Of a stretch of DNA of 64,000 nt, positions 31,816 through 44,974 are shown one piece after another. The stretch lies in assembly GCF_021917145.1 (NCBI RefSeq), contig NC_061077.1:10032083-10096082 (forward strand), in the 5' to 3' direction. The translations under genes were made by a program, and so were the position numbers. Within the stretch, counting starts at the first letter, position 1. Each line of letters starts with the position of its first letter. The notes under the pieces were generated by a model. The model searched no databases and was not told the origin of the DNA. It was given only the letters and a program-made list of their open reading frames with translations. Source of the DNA: Hypomesus transpacificus. Lineage: Eukaryota > Chordata > Actinopteri > Osmeriformes > Osmeridae.

Positions 31816-32686
31816 TGAAGAGATGGCTTAGCTCGGAGGGCCTGGCAGCCTGGCCCTGCCCTGACAGCCGCATTGTTTAGAGCTCCAGGATTAGCCCAGC
31901 CATAACCACTGTGTGGCCCTGATATGCACCACTGGTGCTGGGCCCGGATTTAATGCAACTGAGCTGACGCAGGTCTGCTTCTGCCTCTCCAGGGGCCCAT
32001 GCTGCACTTGACAGACAGGTGGGCAGCCGAGCAGAGGGAATATGAGCCAGGACGCTGGTGTTTACTTCTGCCGAGGACGTCTGCAGTGCTATTAAAGCTG
32101 AGTGGTGGTACAGCAGAGGTTAAAGCCTTGCAGTGAGGCCCCTTCACCAGCCAATCTCATTTTAAAAGGTACTTATTACACCAGGGCTGTTGCAATCAGG
32201 GAGGTTGTAAATCCTCTGATTTCAATTTGTTTGGAGTGGTTAGATGTAACAGCAGAACAACATTGAACCAAATATTATCTAACCTTATACGCCAAGCCTA
32301 CGCACAATGGTTTTAAGGATACTTCAGCAATAGTGGAATGAGTATCTAATAAAGAAAATAGATGTTTAAATGAGACAGGATAGTATGTTTAGCTCCCATT
32401 TAATGTTAATCATGTCTGTACAATAAAGGCCTATATTTGTGGTAGCCCACTCAATACCCCAGATTGTGCAGAAGTAAATTAAACTGCCATAATACATAAC
32501 ATGGAAACGAGCTGAGCAAGTATTTGATCAGGAAATAAATAGTATCTTGTCAAGATCATATGCATTAGTGCATATAATGCAAAAACCTAAACATAAATAC
32601 TCAATCTTCCATCTTGAATAGTTTATGAAAAGACTTTTACTGCATAATGTTCATAACAAGTACATTTTTCTGCATGACCATACCAT

Positions 32687-32797
32687 GGTGGCACTGTGCC
32701 TAGCCCTGCCGGCTCACAGGTAGTAGATCCTGGGTTTGATTCCGCATGGGGCACTGTTTGGAGCCCAGGTCTTTCTGTGTGGAGTTCTCCTTGTGCT
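32687..32797 (+). repeat. degenerate fish interspersed repeat with tRNA-like B box
   Basis: GGTGGCACTGTGCC, GGCTCACAGG, GGGTTTGATTCC and TTTCTGTGTGGAGTTCTCC occur in the order of a widespread teleost repeat (GGTGGCAC-GTGG ... CCTCACAG ... GGGTTCGATTCC ... TCTGTGTGGAGTTTGC). The B-box-like part is at 32733-32743. Family recognition is from memory. Confidence 0.55.
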
Positions 32798-33270
32798 AAC
32801 ATGAAGAGGCTGCCCACTGCCAAGTGAGGAAGAAAAGCAGGAGGGGGAAAAGGCTGAGACAAGATGTTCTGATGAACACCCTTGGCATGCGTGTGTTTGT
32901 ACCACAATTATGAGACTAAGAAAGGTTTCCTTCTTCTTTCAGACCAATACTGGGGATTAAAGGAAATAAATTGACAGTTGTTTTCATTTTGAAAACAAGC
33001 TGAGACAGTTTCATGGCTTGATATTTACAGCTGCCTGTAGTCCTATATTTACATATTTTACTGCCCATCAGGAAAGAGGAAGCACTGCTATGTGCTGTGG
33101 CGTCCCTGAGGAAGTGGCTGACCTCCATTTGAGGTTAGAGACCAATCTGTCATCAAATACAGAACAGGTTATCTTCAGGAGTCATTCAGTCACACAGCAT
33201 ATGGATTGTTGGAGGAAGCATATGGTTTAAGTGCAGAGAGCCCTTGGAGGACTCCAATCACAGCACTATA

Positions 33271-33330
33271 TACATTACATTACATTTACATTTATTCATT
33301 TAGCAGACGCTTTTATCCAAAGCGACTTCC
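33271..33330 (+). repeat. teleost repeat core (GCAGACGCTTTTATCCAAAG)
   Basis: TACATTTATTCATTTAGCAG is followed by ACGCTTTTATCCAAAGCGAC, a motif seen in thousands of copies in many fish genomes. The surrounding sequence is too diverged for me to set the full limits. Confidence 0.6.
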
Positions 33331-36300
33331 AAGAGAGAGATTTACAAAAGTGCAAGGTCACTGATCACAACAACGAGATAGCCCCAAAAATGTATATTAC
33401 TGCCAACAGTTTATATAAATTACTTGAAATCTGCATCTTAGAAAACCAAAATGTAACTGCAAACGTGTTGGCATCAACAGTGAGAATGCCCCAAACCGAC
33501 ACCTGAAAGAAGAGTAGTCTCCACAGCATGTATCACCTGGTTGAGGAGAGATATGCTGAAGGAACAGCATGGTCTATTTAAAGGGATATTTAGCACGTTT
33601 TTTCAACTATTTATTTATTTATTTTCAAACCCAGGGGCAGTAATAAAGACACGTGGGAGTTCTGTCACACGGAGTGGGTTATTTATTCCTGTTTAATGTC
33701 TTGTTAGTGGTGCATCTTGTCGCGCTCTCCCTCCCCAAAGATTTGAAGTGATTGTTTTTGCTACGCATCATTGCAACGCATCTTCAACGCAACAATACAA
33801 AGGACACTAACATTATGGGACAAAGACGTCTTGGGTTTGGTCTCATGATAGTCATGATGGTGATAGTGATAATTACCGGTTTTGGAGCGTTTCTGTGGAC
33901 ACTCTAGCTCTTATTAGTGGAAGTCCTAAGGGAAACTCTGGGGGGGTTTCAGTGACTTCAGCAGGAAACACTGAAGGCTGAGCTCCAGTTAATACTGTAT
34001 CAGCATATGTGAGTGTTTTACCTTTCAGCAGTCTGAGACCGCTCCATTTACTGCAGTATATTGGGGACACATGTGGTGCTACTTCCATAAGTGATTTCAA
34101 TGTGAAACCCAGACCTTTCCTGGTCAGGAAGATAGGGGTTCACTTTGGGCTCCCTTCAACAGTACCACACATTTCATTGCAGTGAATCTTCATTTACTTC
34201 TTGCTCTGTGATTGTTTTCTACTGAGCACAGGCTTGAGCTGCGTGTGTGTCTGTGTTTAGGAACCCTGGTTCCATGGTGGCAGAGCAGGGCCTGGCAGCT
34301 GTCTCTTCCTGCTGGCCCCCTAAGGCCTGCCAGGGCACGCCCCAGAGCTCTGCCTGGCTCTGTTCATAGCAACCATCTCCAAGGCTGTTCTTTCCTGCAC
34401 TCTGCCCCTCACACGCCTCATAGCTACTGAACAGCAAGCTCTCCACGACGTTCAGAAATGACATTTTACATTTTAACTGTACCCTCTGGAAGTGTAGAAC
34501 TTTTTGTGACATTAGTGGAGATAAACAGGGTATAGATGCATGTACTGGAATAACTAAAAGCCCAAGGATATTATCGTGATGAAGAGTATTGAGGCTTTCA
34601 GTAACTTGAGGATGTGTGGTGCAGTGACTGAAATGTTGCTTGAAAGGTTACAATCCTTGTTTGGAACCAGATAAGGAATGTAGATTGCGTGGCAGGAATA
34701 ATTATTCTTTAGATAGTATGCTGTACCATGGTACACCTTTAGAGCACATAACATGCATACCTATGGAAATACACACAGTAATGCACATTCACATGCAAAA
34801 CACACAGAAAACACACTAAAATAGTGCACAAAAGAACACACAGGAAATTTTACATTATGTAAGTGACCCAGCATTCTCTTTGATATCATTAGCTGTGGTA
34901 AATCAGCCTGAAATCCCTTTGGTCAAGCTGTTTAGTGTCTAGTGAGAGAGCCGTGGAGATGGCTGATGTAGGCCAGCTCCAGAGCAGCTCATGTCTGAAG
35001 CCTGACAGTGGGGGATCAAAGAAAAGCATGGGGCAAAGAAAGCAACTCCTGCAGGCTCAGAGAAGGAGGAAATCTGAGGGAGCACAGGGGGTCTTTTTGC
35101 ATATGAAAAGGAGTCATAAACGTATGTACATGTATGTGCATTCTCTGTCAAACTCCCTATCCCAGCCCCTCTTCCTCCATCTCTCTCTCTCTCTCTTTAT
35201 TTAACCTTCGTTTTACCTGGCAGGGTTCATTAAAAAAGATATCCTTGTTCCATACATTAATAACCTGGCAAGAGACAAAAGACCTTCAGTACGGATGGGG
35301 ACTCCTTCACCCTCTCTCTTTTCCTTTCACTCTTTGTCTCACTCTCTTCCTTGGGTCATTATCTTCTTTTTAAAGAGAACTCAAACTGAAATCCAACAGA
35401 ACTGTGTGTCCATAATTCCCCTCCAACTCATTTGTCTTACCTGTCAAGACAGTGATAAAAAAGTCTGGCCTTCATTCATCGTGACAAAATGGTCCAATTT
35501 TTGAAAAGTAGCCATGACATGATGAGGAGGAGGTCGACTGAATAAAGAGCACATCACCCTATTCTAAGAGCCCCCGAAGAAAACGCTCCTCTCGTTTATC
35601 ATCTACTTGTGGCTTTGACATCAATTGTTTCTATCCTGGCACATGTCTTTAAAGATGAAAGTTTCTCCCTCAACAGTTTACTGAGGTGAGGCAGAGACTG
35701 ACGTGCACAGGGCTTATTGAGAGTCTTCTCACTGAGCTAGAGGTCCATCCTTCGTCTCAATAACCCCACCTCCACAGGAGGAGCAGGAAAAGCTTTCTGA
35801 GATGGAAGGCTCTTATAGCTCAGCATCATTGCCTCATAACAGCATGATGTCTCCCTGTAACTTACTTTTATGGCCTAGGGCCTGTCTCAGCTAATGAAGT
35901 TATGTCCAGACAAACTTTGTCTGACGACTACTGCGGCTGCTGTTTGGCGTAGGTTGATATCTGCACCGGCTTCATCAAGCCTGACAGAGTTAAACCAAAG
36001 TTCTTTCCCCTTTAAAACTCTGTTCACAGTGACGGCTGTGGCGATCACGCTGTCAGAAGCCATTATGGCCGTACCTGTTACCAACAGTCCTGCAGCTTGA
36101 CGTGCTGCAGGCACAGAGGTGTTGGGGGACCACATCGGTATTCCCCTCCACTTCCTGTCAAGCTCTCTGGATCTCCTGATGTGTTACCCAGTGGCAACAT
36201 TGTGACTTTCAGTATCAGCTGCTCCGCAGTCACAAGGACAGCCAGAAGAGAGAGAGGGAGGAGGGGAAGAAGGCAGCTGAATGATTTAATAAAGGAACGA

Positions 36301-39300
36301 ATGGATGAATGAAGAAAGGAGAGACCTAAAGTGGTTTGATGACAATGCAGTTTGCTGGCCACAATGTTTACAAAGTTGTGCACATGAATGGAATGTCTGG
36401 CCTTAGATGAACCTTGAAGTGATGCATCATCATGCATCTTTTATCTATCTCATCCTTTATTAAAGTATACCTCTGCTGTATTCTTTTAATCTTCACCATG
36501 GGGGTTTCATCCCCAGAGACTGGCAGGTTTGATAATGATCTCCCGCTGATTCCAAATGAGTACGGTTGCCGTCAGGTGAGCGAGAGAGATTTGATGTGCA
36601 TGTGAATTCCCAATGAGTAAGGGAGACCAAGCAGAACACATTACCTCAGGTTAGGTTACCATCAGCACGGCAAAACTTCCTTGAGGGGGAGTTGCAATGT
36701 TCACTACAAGGGGGAAAAATGAATGAAAATTCCTTATCTTTTGCTTAAAACACGAACAAAGAACAAACATGACCCAAAATCACTGTCATTTTTTCTCAAA
36801 AAGCTCCTGAGGCACTCAAAAAGCACTCCCAAAGCTTGCTTAGCGTTTCTGTTGCGCACTAAAGGCACTCATGCAAACATGGCAGAGCTCTGCGTAGAGC
36901 TCCATGACATTCAACAGCCCCCTCATGTGCCAGTCTGCCTACTCTACTGCCCCCCTTATCCACCTATCAATGGCTCCATGGACCACATCACATGGAAGAG
37001 ATCTTGCCCTGACATGCACTTCAAAACAACTTTTAAATCTACGAGAGTGTGCATTTCTCTTCCTGAGTATTATACCTATATTAGAGTGCTGCATACTTTC
37101 TTTTCCCTGTTCCCCGTCTCTCCCTATATATTTTTTTTCTCTCTACATCTGTGATGGGATGTGTGTGTTTGTGTGTGTGTGCTAAGTGATTTCTCTCTGG
37201 TTCTTCAACCTATTGTTCCCTGGGTAACAGGGACCGGGAAACAAACGAATGCAGGACTGATTGCCTCTTTGCTGTCCAAGAGGAAGCTCTAGGACTAAAT
37301 AGATATCTGGAATTGAAGGGCTTTTTTCTCAGACTTTAAAGGCATTTGTACACAAAACCTTTTAAACTGGTTTCCTTTAGCTTTGTTTTGTATTTTGCTG
37401 AATATTGCTGAATAATGAGAGCACTATGAGTTGGAAAATGCTGAGTCAGAGAATATGCCTTCCGATCCTGCGAAAGAATCACCAAATATGCTCCGGGGGG
37501 AATTATTGCAAATCACTGTCCATATTCTGCCTTACATATTCAGTAAAAACGTTTTTATGGCTTTTACCCGGTCAAGGAATTCTGTCTGAGGGAAATCAAT
37601 GCAACACACATAAAAATGTGGTATCGCGCATTATCTTTATTACAGCCTCGTGGTGTTTTTAATCATGGATAGAAGAGCAGGAGGAACCAGGGGGAGAGCA
37701 TTGAACCAGCAAAGACAAAACAGACAGACACCTGTGTTCAGAAGGGCAGAGTCGCTGTTCTGGTTCTCTCATGTTCTTGTTGTTTTTATTAGCAGACACT
37801 AATTCATAGATCAGTGTGTGGTCCCAACAATTCGAAAACACTTTTCCTTTGGGGAGCCTACATAATTGAAGGAGATTGTCTTCAGGTAACTCAATGTTCT
37901 TTTCAACATGGGCAGGTGTAACAACATGGTTTTGTTTACAAACACGGTCCACTCTTTCTGTACCAAGTCCACCGACCACTGGTGCTTCTTCCCTCTGTGG
38001 ACAGTGTCTGATGAAGGGAACACCTGCGTCACTTTGTAGAAAGTACACTCTGTAAAGAGTGTACAGGCGTTACACCCTATTGATTTCATAATTAGTCCCA
38101 CTAATGGCTCTGGTGACATCAGTGGACGCCTTTGCCAGCGGCATAGACAGAGATTGTGTCACCTTCTTCTGTCCTGCAATGGCTCTCCCTGGAGGACACT
38201 GGGAGGTCATGCTGTGGAGGAGGCCGTCAGCACACAGCAGCAGGCTGAGATCAACCTGCAGAGGCTGAGGCCGTGACTCTGGCAGTTAGTCCCTTCTCTG
38301 GACATGTCACTGAGTTTCCAGCCGCGTAGCCTTTCCTGAGATCAGTTTACTGGATGGAACATGTCCATGGTGTGGGGATTGTGTTGACAGGGGACTTGTA
38401 AGGAACCTTGGTAGGAAGGGTGGATCAGTGAGCGGGGACTGTTGGGGTAACATATCTGGTTGGTGAAATAATGACCACCAAAAACGGTATTTGCTTTCAT
38501 AAATGTGACTGCACCAGTCCTCTTGAGAGAAAGAAGAGAGATGTGACTAGAAGTATTCTCTCCCTTGAGAAAATAACTTTGCCACCACTGTTAGATACCA
38601 ACACACTCAAATCTATCACGGGCAATGATTTTTCTTCCCTGGAGTTGTTTTCACACTATATCTGGTACTTCCTATATATCATGAGGCAACTCGATAAAAG
38701 TTTCACGACGGTAACTTACCCATGGTCCTCATGAATTAATTAGTTGTATAGAACTTGTTCAGTGTTCAAGGCTGACTGTTCATTCTGCACCATACTACAC
38801 TGAAAGTCCCCAGAGAATATTTTCCAGAATAGCACATGGGGTTCTCAGCTCATTACAGCCTAGGTGGATGTATTTTTCCTGAAGGGTCATACAATATTCA
38901 ACACTAAATACGTGTGATTTAGTCATTGGTATTTGTGACCTAATGTCTCTTGGGTTGGTTGCTTGAAGAGAACACTGTTTTATGATACTAATCATCATAG
39001 GGATGCCCTTTACTGGACAGTTTCATTCTACCGCTCTGATTCGGGCGATTGCTTCTACAGCCACATTTGGGTTTTGACAGTCTTGCTGAAGAGCAAAACA
39101 TGGGGCATCTCATTTGCAACTTGCTAAGTGTGCAAGTCTTTTTTAGGAACATTATAAGATATGCATGAAGTAGAAGGTTGTTGGATAGTTTTTTTTTTTA
39201 TGGGGGGGGGTGTATTTAATTTTGTTAATAACAAAGGCTACTACTTGTATAACCTTTGCCAATGAGATTCGATTTGCTTCTGCAACCACCCTTACCTACC

Positions 39301-42090
39301 CCATATCACACACACACACACACACATAACCCTTCACCCGCAGTCATCTCATTACTCTCTCTCTTTCACTTCCTCTCGCCCTCTCTCCCACTACTGAGTG
39401 ATGGCTCATTGATCCAAAATGTCCTGCCCCCGGCACACCTTGTTCCCTCTCTCTGGCATCTAGAGGAGCCGATTAACACATTCTCGAAAGGCTCTGCTGA
39501 AGAAGGAAACATGAAGTAGCTTAGGAAGCCGACATTTTTTGCCTCCAGGAGCAGGTGATGAGGAAACCCTTGTTCCAAAACAAAGCTCTGTAAATGTTCC
39601 CCACTCTGAAGACAGCGAGGAGGGGATGATTGTGAACAGCTGTGCAGGTGACAGACAAAGACAGAGCAGCTCTCTCTGTCTGTGTAGCCTCAGACCCTCA
39701 CGCCCTGCTGCCTGGGAACTGCACAAGGTGCTCTCACATGACAGGCCCCTGTTCATGTTGTGTTTGATGAGGTCCGTCGTTCATTAAGACAGTCACTAGA
39801 GGATGATGCTGAGCCAAAGTGCTTCTGGAACGAGGACAGAGGCTTGGTAATCTGGAAGATGTCCATGTTTAAACCAAGCATCCACCTAGCCGCTGCCATC
39901 TGTCGCTCTACTCACTTTGGCTGGAGATGCTCATGTTTACACGAACCCAGCGTGGCTCTTCCACTCACGGCTCATGTCAGCATATGGTGGAGCTTTGTTA
40001 GACATGACACGCTCATGCACTAGTGCCTTGAAGAGTTCCAGGGTAAAGTCATGATTTTGTGGGTGTCAGCACAGCTCTGTCATGTGCTAATTAAGAAAGG
40101 GCATTTTGTGATGTCCATCACACAAGGCTGACAAGGTATGAAAAATATCTAAAATCTTTTTCTAAAATCATTCCTCAACAAAACTGAACCATTACAAAGG
40201 CTGTTTGTTAAAGAGAAATATTGACTTCAAAGGATCCAGATAATATCCTTGGAGACATATCCATCAAAATAATTTAGTCCTCAGTCATTTGGTCTACACA
40301 ATATACAAATGAACAGTAACAGAATGTTACTGTTGCCAAAATTTAGATGTTTTTTTTGTTTGATTGACTGGTTATTTATATAATGAACAAAAAAATAACT
40401 GGAACTAAACAGCATTGAAATTAAAATGGACAGAATTATTCAGTTGTAAAATTGGAAATTATACTGTGAATGGGAAAGTGTGACATCATTTCATAGATAC
40501 AAGCTAAATTTTGGATAACACCCGGAACGCAGTCTGAATTGTAATACTTGATTAGTCTGATATCAGAATAGCAGTAAAATGGTGGATGGCTGGTAACCGT
40601 TTCAGATCAGTCGGTTTTGTAACCAGCTGACAGCCTTCTTGCAGAGGCAGGGATTTTATGTTCATTTCCCGGACAATTCAATCCACTGATTAATTGCCTG
40701 ACTCAGAGTAAACGGCTGAGGAGCCAATAACAGTACAGACAAGATCTGTCCCCCAGATCTACATCTCACTGAATGTGAACACCCCGTTTAAGTTACATTT
40801 AATGTAACACTGGTCCTACTGTGGTAATGCTCCTGTTCTTGGGGGGTGATACGAGAGGTCTCCATATGGAAGGTTCATTTCTGTTTTCCTTTTGGACAAA
40901 TGCCTGGTTCTCTTGACAACAGCTTAGTCTAGGTCTTAGAATTCTTTTGGGAAGATTGGGGAAGATAAACCACAAGCTTAAATTGGTCATTCACTCAAGT
41001 GTCTGGTAAGATAATGAAAACCACTCAGACTTGAGGGTATTTTACAACACCATTTGTGAATAAATACTTTATTATAAACCATAATCAGAATGTATCTTCA
41101 CAGATTACAGTGTGCATTAGTAGGAAACAAACAAAAACAGTAGCCAAAATATTGTTTTTTTCATCAAACTGTGTGGGACTAACCCTAGGTATTTTTGCTT
41201 CCTTTGTGGAAAAGAAGTCTGGCAGTGAAAAACACTGAGCTATAACAGAAACTACAAACAGATATTTAGCAAACCTGAAAACAAATGCCCATAGTATACA
41301 GAATAGATACAGCAAAATGCAAGCACGTCAGTCCATAAGCCCTCCCTATTTGTGTGGTAAAAAAAAACGTATCACAGTGTGGAGCTGTAAAAGTCAAGAG
41401 ATCAAAGGTGTCACATTTAAAAAGACAATAGCTCAACGCTAAATGTCACCGCTGACTTTTCATGCAGAAATGATGAAGCAGGGCTTTAACAAATAGGTAG
41501 CAATAAAGATTTACAGGCAATGGCTTTATTCCTAAATTATAGTATAGTTCATTAGTTGGCCACTGTTAATAATAAAATTGTATTAAACTTCTTCACGGGG
41601 GTTGAATGCATTCAAAAAGGTCAACTGTGAAAAATTCTGAAAATGTACTGTTGCACTGGCTATTACAGGATTGTCATATAAAAAATGATACATTTGTTTA
41701 CAAACAACCTTGCTGGAAAATACTAACTCTCAGACATCCCTTCTAACTAAAACATTGTTAATACTCACAACAAAAGGAACACCAGGAGGGTACAACACGT
41801 TGGTTTGGGGTGCAACACACCTTCATGACCATGACACGATGCACGCAGTTCCCTCAGTAGGCTCTGAGAAAATTTTTCCTTTTCATTGTGCTATTTGAAC
41901 ACCTTTCCCTGTCCCACACAAATCCCTCTTTGTAAACACTCATCCTCCACACAGTCTCCCAATCAACTGACAAACCAAAATCTTCCCCCTTGTCTTGGAG
42001 GGAGGGAGACTGTGAAGGTACCAGTGAGGGGAGGAGAGGAGAATGTTTTTTGTTTTGAAATACAGTAAGATATCCTCCTGTTCTCTCAGG

Positions 42091-43113
42091 TCACACTAGA
42101 GAACTGATGAATGTCATTGTATTGTTGTTGCCATCACTGATTATGTTGATTTGGCACTCCTTTAGTCCATTAACTAAGTCCCCCAAGTCCATGTGACAGA
42201 ATCGAATGGGGTCAGTGAAAGTCTCACAATTCCCCTCCTCCTCCTTTTTCTTTTCCCCTTCTTCCTTCCTCTGAATGTCCCCCTCTTCCCTTTCCTGACC
42301 TCCTTCTTCCTTCTCCTGCTCCTGCTCCTCCTCAGTCTCTTCCTCCTCCTCAGTAATGGGGTAGAGGCGGGGGGCAATGCCAGCGTGGTCGGCAGGTGGC
42401 CGGTAGTAGCACTGTCCGTTGAGCTGTCTCCTCAGCGGCATGAGTGGCACCACCTCGTCCCCAAGCAGCTCCTGCTGGCAGTGTCGGAAGTCGCTCTGAC
42501 GTTTCAGACGTTTGAACTCACTGAAGGCAGACGTGGAGGTCTGGTAAAGTTTGTTTGCGATGGCCCGGGCCTTCTCTGACTTGGTGACCAGGACGGCGTG
42601 GCAACGCAAGACCACTGCCTTGTTCTTCACCTGGTGCCGGTAGATCCAGGCCAGTATTTTGGGCCTGTAGGGGTCAGATGTGCAGTAGGTTATCCGGTTC
42701 AGAGAGTACAGATGAGTCGGCTTTTTCTTCCCAGACTTGTCAGCGCTCATCCTGATGCCCTGCGCTCCCACAGTCAGCCTCATCTTGATGCTCTGCTCTC
42801 CGTAGTTGCTCCTGGTCCAGATCTTGGCCACCGCCTCCTGAGTGCATCCGTCTCCCTTGGCCGTGATGGTCACTATGCTTCCCAGGTAACGTACATTGTA
42901 GGTGGGGTCCTCCTTGTTTAGCTCAACCTTCTGCCGTTTGTGCTGGAAGACGTTGCCGAGCCAGTCGAATGGGTAGTCCGGGAGCAGGTCTGGGCAGGAG
43001 CGCAGCAGGGAGGAGAGGATGGAGTGGTAGGTAAGCCCGGCTCCAAGACTCTTAGGCTTTGTCTTGGCCTCGTTCTCCACCAGCACAAACTTACTCCTTC
43101 TCCAGGGCAGCAT
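42091..43113 (-). CDS. fam43b: FAM43B, PTB-domain protein, single coding exon
   Basis: 340 residues, close to human FAM43B (about 330) and shorter than FAM43A (about 420). The N-terminus [13 protein letters not shown], the SCPDLLPD segment and the [12 protein letters not shown] block (residues 61-72) fit FAM43B better than FAM43A. A phosphotyrosine-binding (PID) domain spans about residues 68-202, with [10 protein letters not shown] at its start, ITYCTSD in the middle and [12 protein letters not shown] near its end. Residues 255-295 are Glu-rich. PTB domains bind peptides in membrane receptors or adaptors; the partners of this family are poorly known. I chose the ATG at 43113 because it gives the family's conserved N-terminus; the frame stays open for 47 more codons upstream through a GA repeat. 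Human FAM43B is also a neighbour of MUL1 and CAMK2N1, which supports orthology. Confidence 0.95.
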   Translation of the reverse strand: MLPWRRSKFVLVENEAKTKPKSLGAGLTYHSILSSLLRSCPDLLPDYPFDWLGNVFQHKRQKVELNKEDPTYNVRYLGSIVTITAKGDGCTQEAVAKIWTRSNYGEQSIKMRLTVGAQGIRMSADKSGKKKPTHLYSLNRITYCTSDPYRPKILAWIYRHQVKNKAVVLRCHAVLVTKSEKARAIANKLYQTSTSAFSEFKRLKRQSDFRHCQQELLGDEVVPLMPLRRQLNGQCYYRPPADHAGIAPRLYPITEEEEETEEEQEQEKEEGGQEREEGDIQRKEEGEKKKEEEGNCETFTDPIRFCHMDLGDLVNGLKECQINIISDGNNNTMTFISSLV

Positions 43114-43198
43114 GGTGGGGGATGAAGGTGAGGGAGCGAGCCCCCCTGTCTGTGCGCGTGGGGTTTTGTCAGCAAAAGTGATAAAGAGAGCGGTGAGA

Positions 43199-43231
<33 letters not shown>
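43199..43231. repeat. (GA)n microsatellite in the fam43b 5' region
   Basis: About 16 GA units lie 86-118 bases upstream of the chosen fam43b start. On the gene strand the run is (TC)n, and in the fam43b frame it reads Ser-Leu repeats. Confidence 0.95.
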
Positions 43232-43238
<7 letters not shown>

Positions 43239-44256
43239 GCAGCGGCTCTGCCAAGCACTGAGGAGAGACTGAGAGCTGTGAGCCTCAGCCGGTCTGTTCC
43301 ACCGCTCGCTCCTCCTTCCTTCCTCTCCTCCTCCTCCTCCTCCTCCTGGTCCTTCTGCATCACACAGTGCTGATCAGTACAAGAGACTCAGCCCCGTGCT
43401 CAAACACCCCCCTTCCTACTGTTTTCTTTCCAAATGGCTCAACTCCAAAGCTTTATTTATCTGGTTGCCAGGTTTGTGCCGTCATTTCTCTGTATTTTTA
43501 CTGCTCTTAACCCAAAAGCAAAAAGGGCTTCATTTGTCAAGTCACCCTAGCCCAAGGGACTGATTTATGTTCTTGTGAGAGAAAATAGGTCAAGAGGTGG
43601 AACTGGGTTCTAATTTGTTTTCTTTATCTGGTGTGAGGAGTAGCAATGTCAATGAAATACATGTACTATTATCACCGTACAACCCAAGATGGATTTACAG
43701 TAACAGAAACACTCATTCGTAAAATATGTGCTGTCTCTCACAGCAAGAATACCTGGACATGATGTTTGTTGCATTATGAATTATGAATGTTCTTTACCTA
43801 ACATCTACTGTAGTACAGAATGTTTGAAAAAATGAAATTAGACTTTATACCTAGGTCTGTTGGAACTATAAAGTTACTCCTACACAAACGTCTATCCTGG
43901 TATGTTTCACATATGATATGGATGATACCTTAACCCACTTTTGTGTGTGTGGATTTGTGTACAGATGGTTTCATCTTGCTTTACTGCATCCAACAAGAGA
44001 TGAGGTTACATCAAAGGAGTTGTTCCAGTGCACTATCCTTGCAGCACTAAATCATGGTCTCATTTATATCTGCCTGTGATAATGCCAGGGAGCTGGCAGG
44101 ATATGTCATCTGGTGATGAAGTCCTTCACTGAGAGAATGACTCACACAAAAAGAGGAAGTCACCGTGGCAACGGGCAATACTGAACAAAAGTTGTTTTTT
44201 CATGCTGTGCTTTGAGCCGGAAATGAGTGCAGTTCTCTGAATGAGGAAAATGTTGG
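43232..44256. other. fam43b upstream region
   Basis: About 1 kb between the fam43b 5' end and the second retroviral copy. It is C/T-rich on the plus strand near 43310-43350 (CTCCTCCTCC). It should contain the fam43b promoter, but I see no TATA box I would defend. Confidence 0.4.
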
Positions 44257-44260
44257 AGAT

Positions 44261-44952
44261 TGTAATGGAAATGTTGGTCATATGCATAGATGTATGTGTA
44301 TGAAATCTATAATCTTCTATGTTCATTGGTAAGAGACAGGAAGGGAAGGTAATTAAGTTGAGTTCAAAGGAATGTGAGGTGCTGATGGCTCTGTGGGCAG
44401 CTTGCCCTGGGGGATGGGTGAAGCATTTTATATGGCCTTCTGTCCTCTGGTTACTGTAAGGGGTCAATGAGACAGTTGCTCTGAACTTTGGCTAGAAGGA
44501 CTGTGTCCTGTTTCATTGTTTGTGTTAATTAAAAGTATTGTTTGAAGATGGTCACACAAAGGACAGTTGACCATTTGACTGGTCAACCCCTGTGGCTTTA
44601 TTATCTACTGCTCTGGGGAGAGCTGTGACATCAAAGAACAGTGAAACAATCGCTAGGGAGATGTATTGTTTCAAACTGTCACCAAGTTGAGTTGGCCAAT
44701 CACAGAGTTTGTTTCATTGATTGATTGACCATATAGAATGCCATTTGATCTTAAGTTTATATAAGGCAGTGCATGAGTGCTGGCTGATCATCACTCTTGC
44801 GAACGATTTGTGGCTATCACACCCTTCGCCAAGACGGATCACAAAGTACTTTGTTTAAATCATATGTAATTGTATAGTCTAATAAATTGTATTAAAACCA
44901 TATCCCTTGACTATTCAGATCGACACAGTGCCACTCGAATTCTTCCTTTACA
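44261..44952 (+). repeat. 5' LTR, retrovirus copy 2
   Basis: By eye identical to the copy 1 LTRs, with the CCAAT, TATATAA and AATAAA motifs at the same offsets. Confidence 0.95.
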
Positions 44953-44954
44953 CT

Positions 44955-44974
44955 TGGTGCCGGAACTCGGAATC
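44955..44974 (+). other. primer-binding site, tRNA-Phe-like, copy 2
   Basis: TGGTGCCGGAACTCGG two bases after the LTR, the same as copy 1. Confidence 0.7.

Larger units (their letters stand above)
28241..42090. other. intergenic, repeats only, no host gene recognised
   Basis: About 13.8 kb with no convincing coding exon. It contains the solo LTR at 31124-31426, the GA/GACA tract at 31632-31815, two degenerate fish repeats near 32.7 and 33.3 kb and a short (CA)n at about 39307-39326. The part nearest fam43b must include that gene's 3' UTR: on the minus strand AATAAA occurs at 41525-41530 and 41068-41073. Confidence 0.5.

Noticed and set aside
35887..36135. Possible coding region on either strand near 36 kb
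   Set aside because: Open frames exist on both strands, but I recognise no domain, splice-site pattern or codon bias.
42193..42579. 128-codon plus-strand frame opposite fam43b
   Set aside because: Shadow of the Glu-rich fam43b C-terminus; no independent start context or domain.
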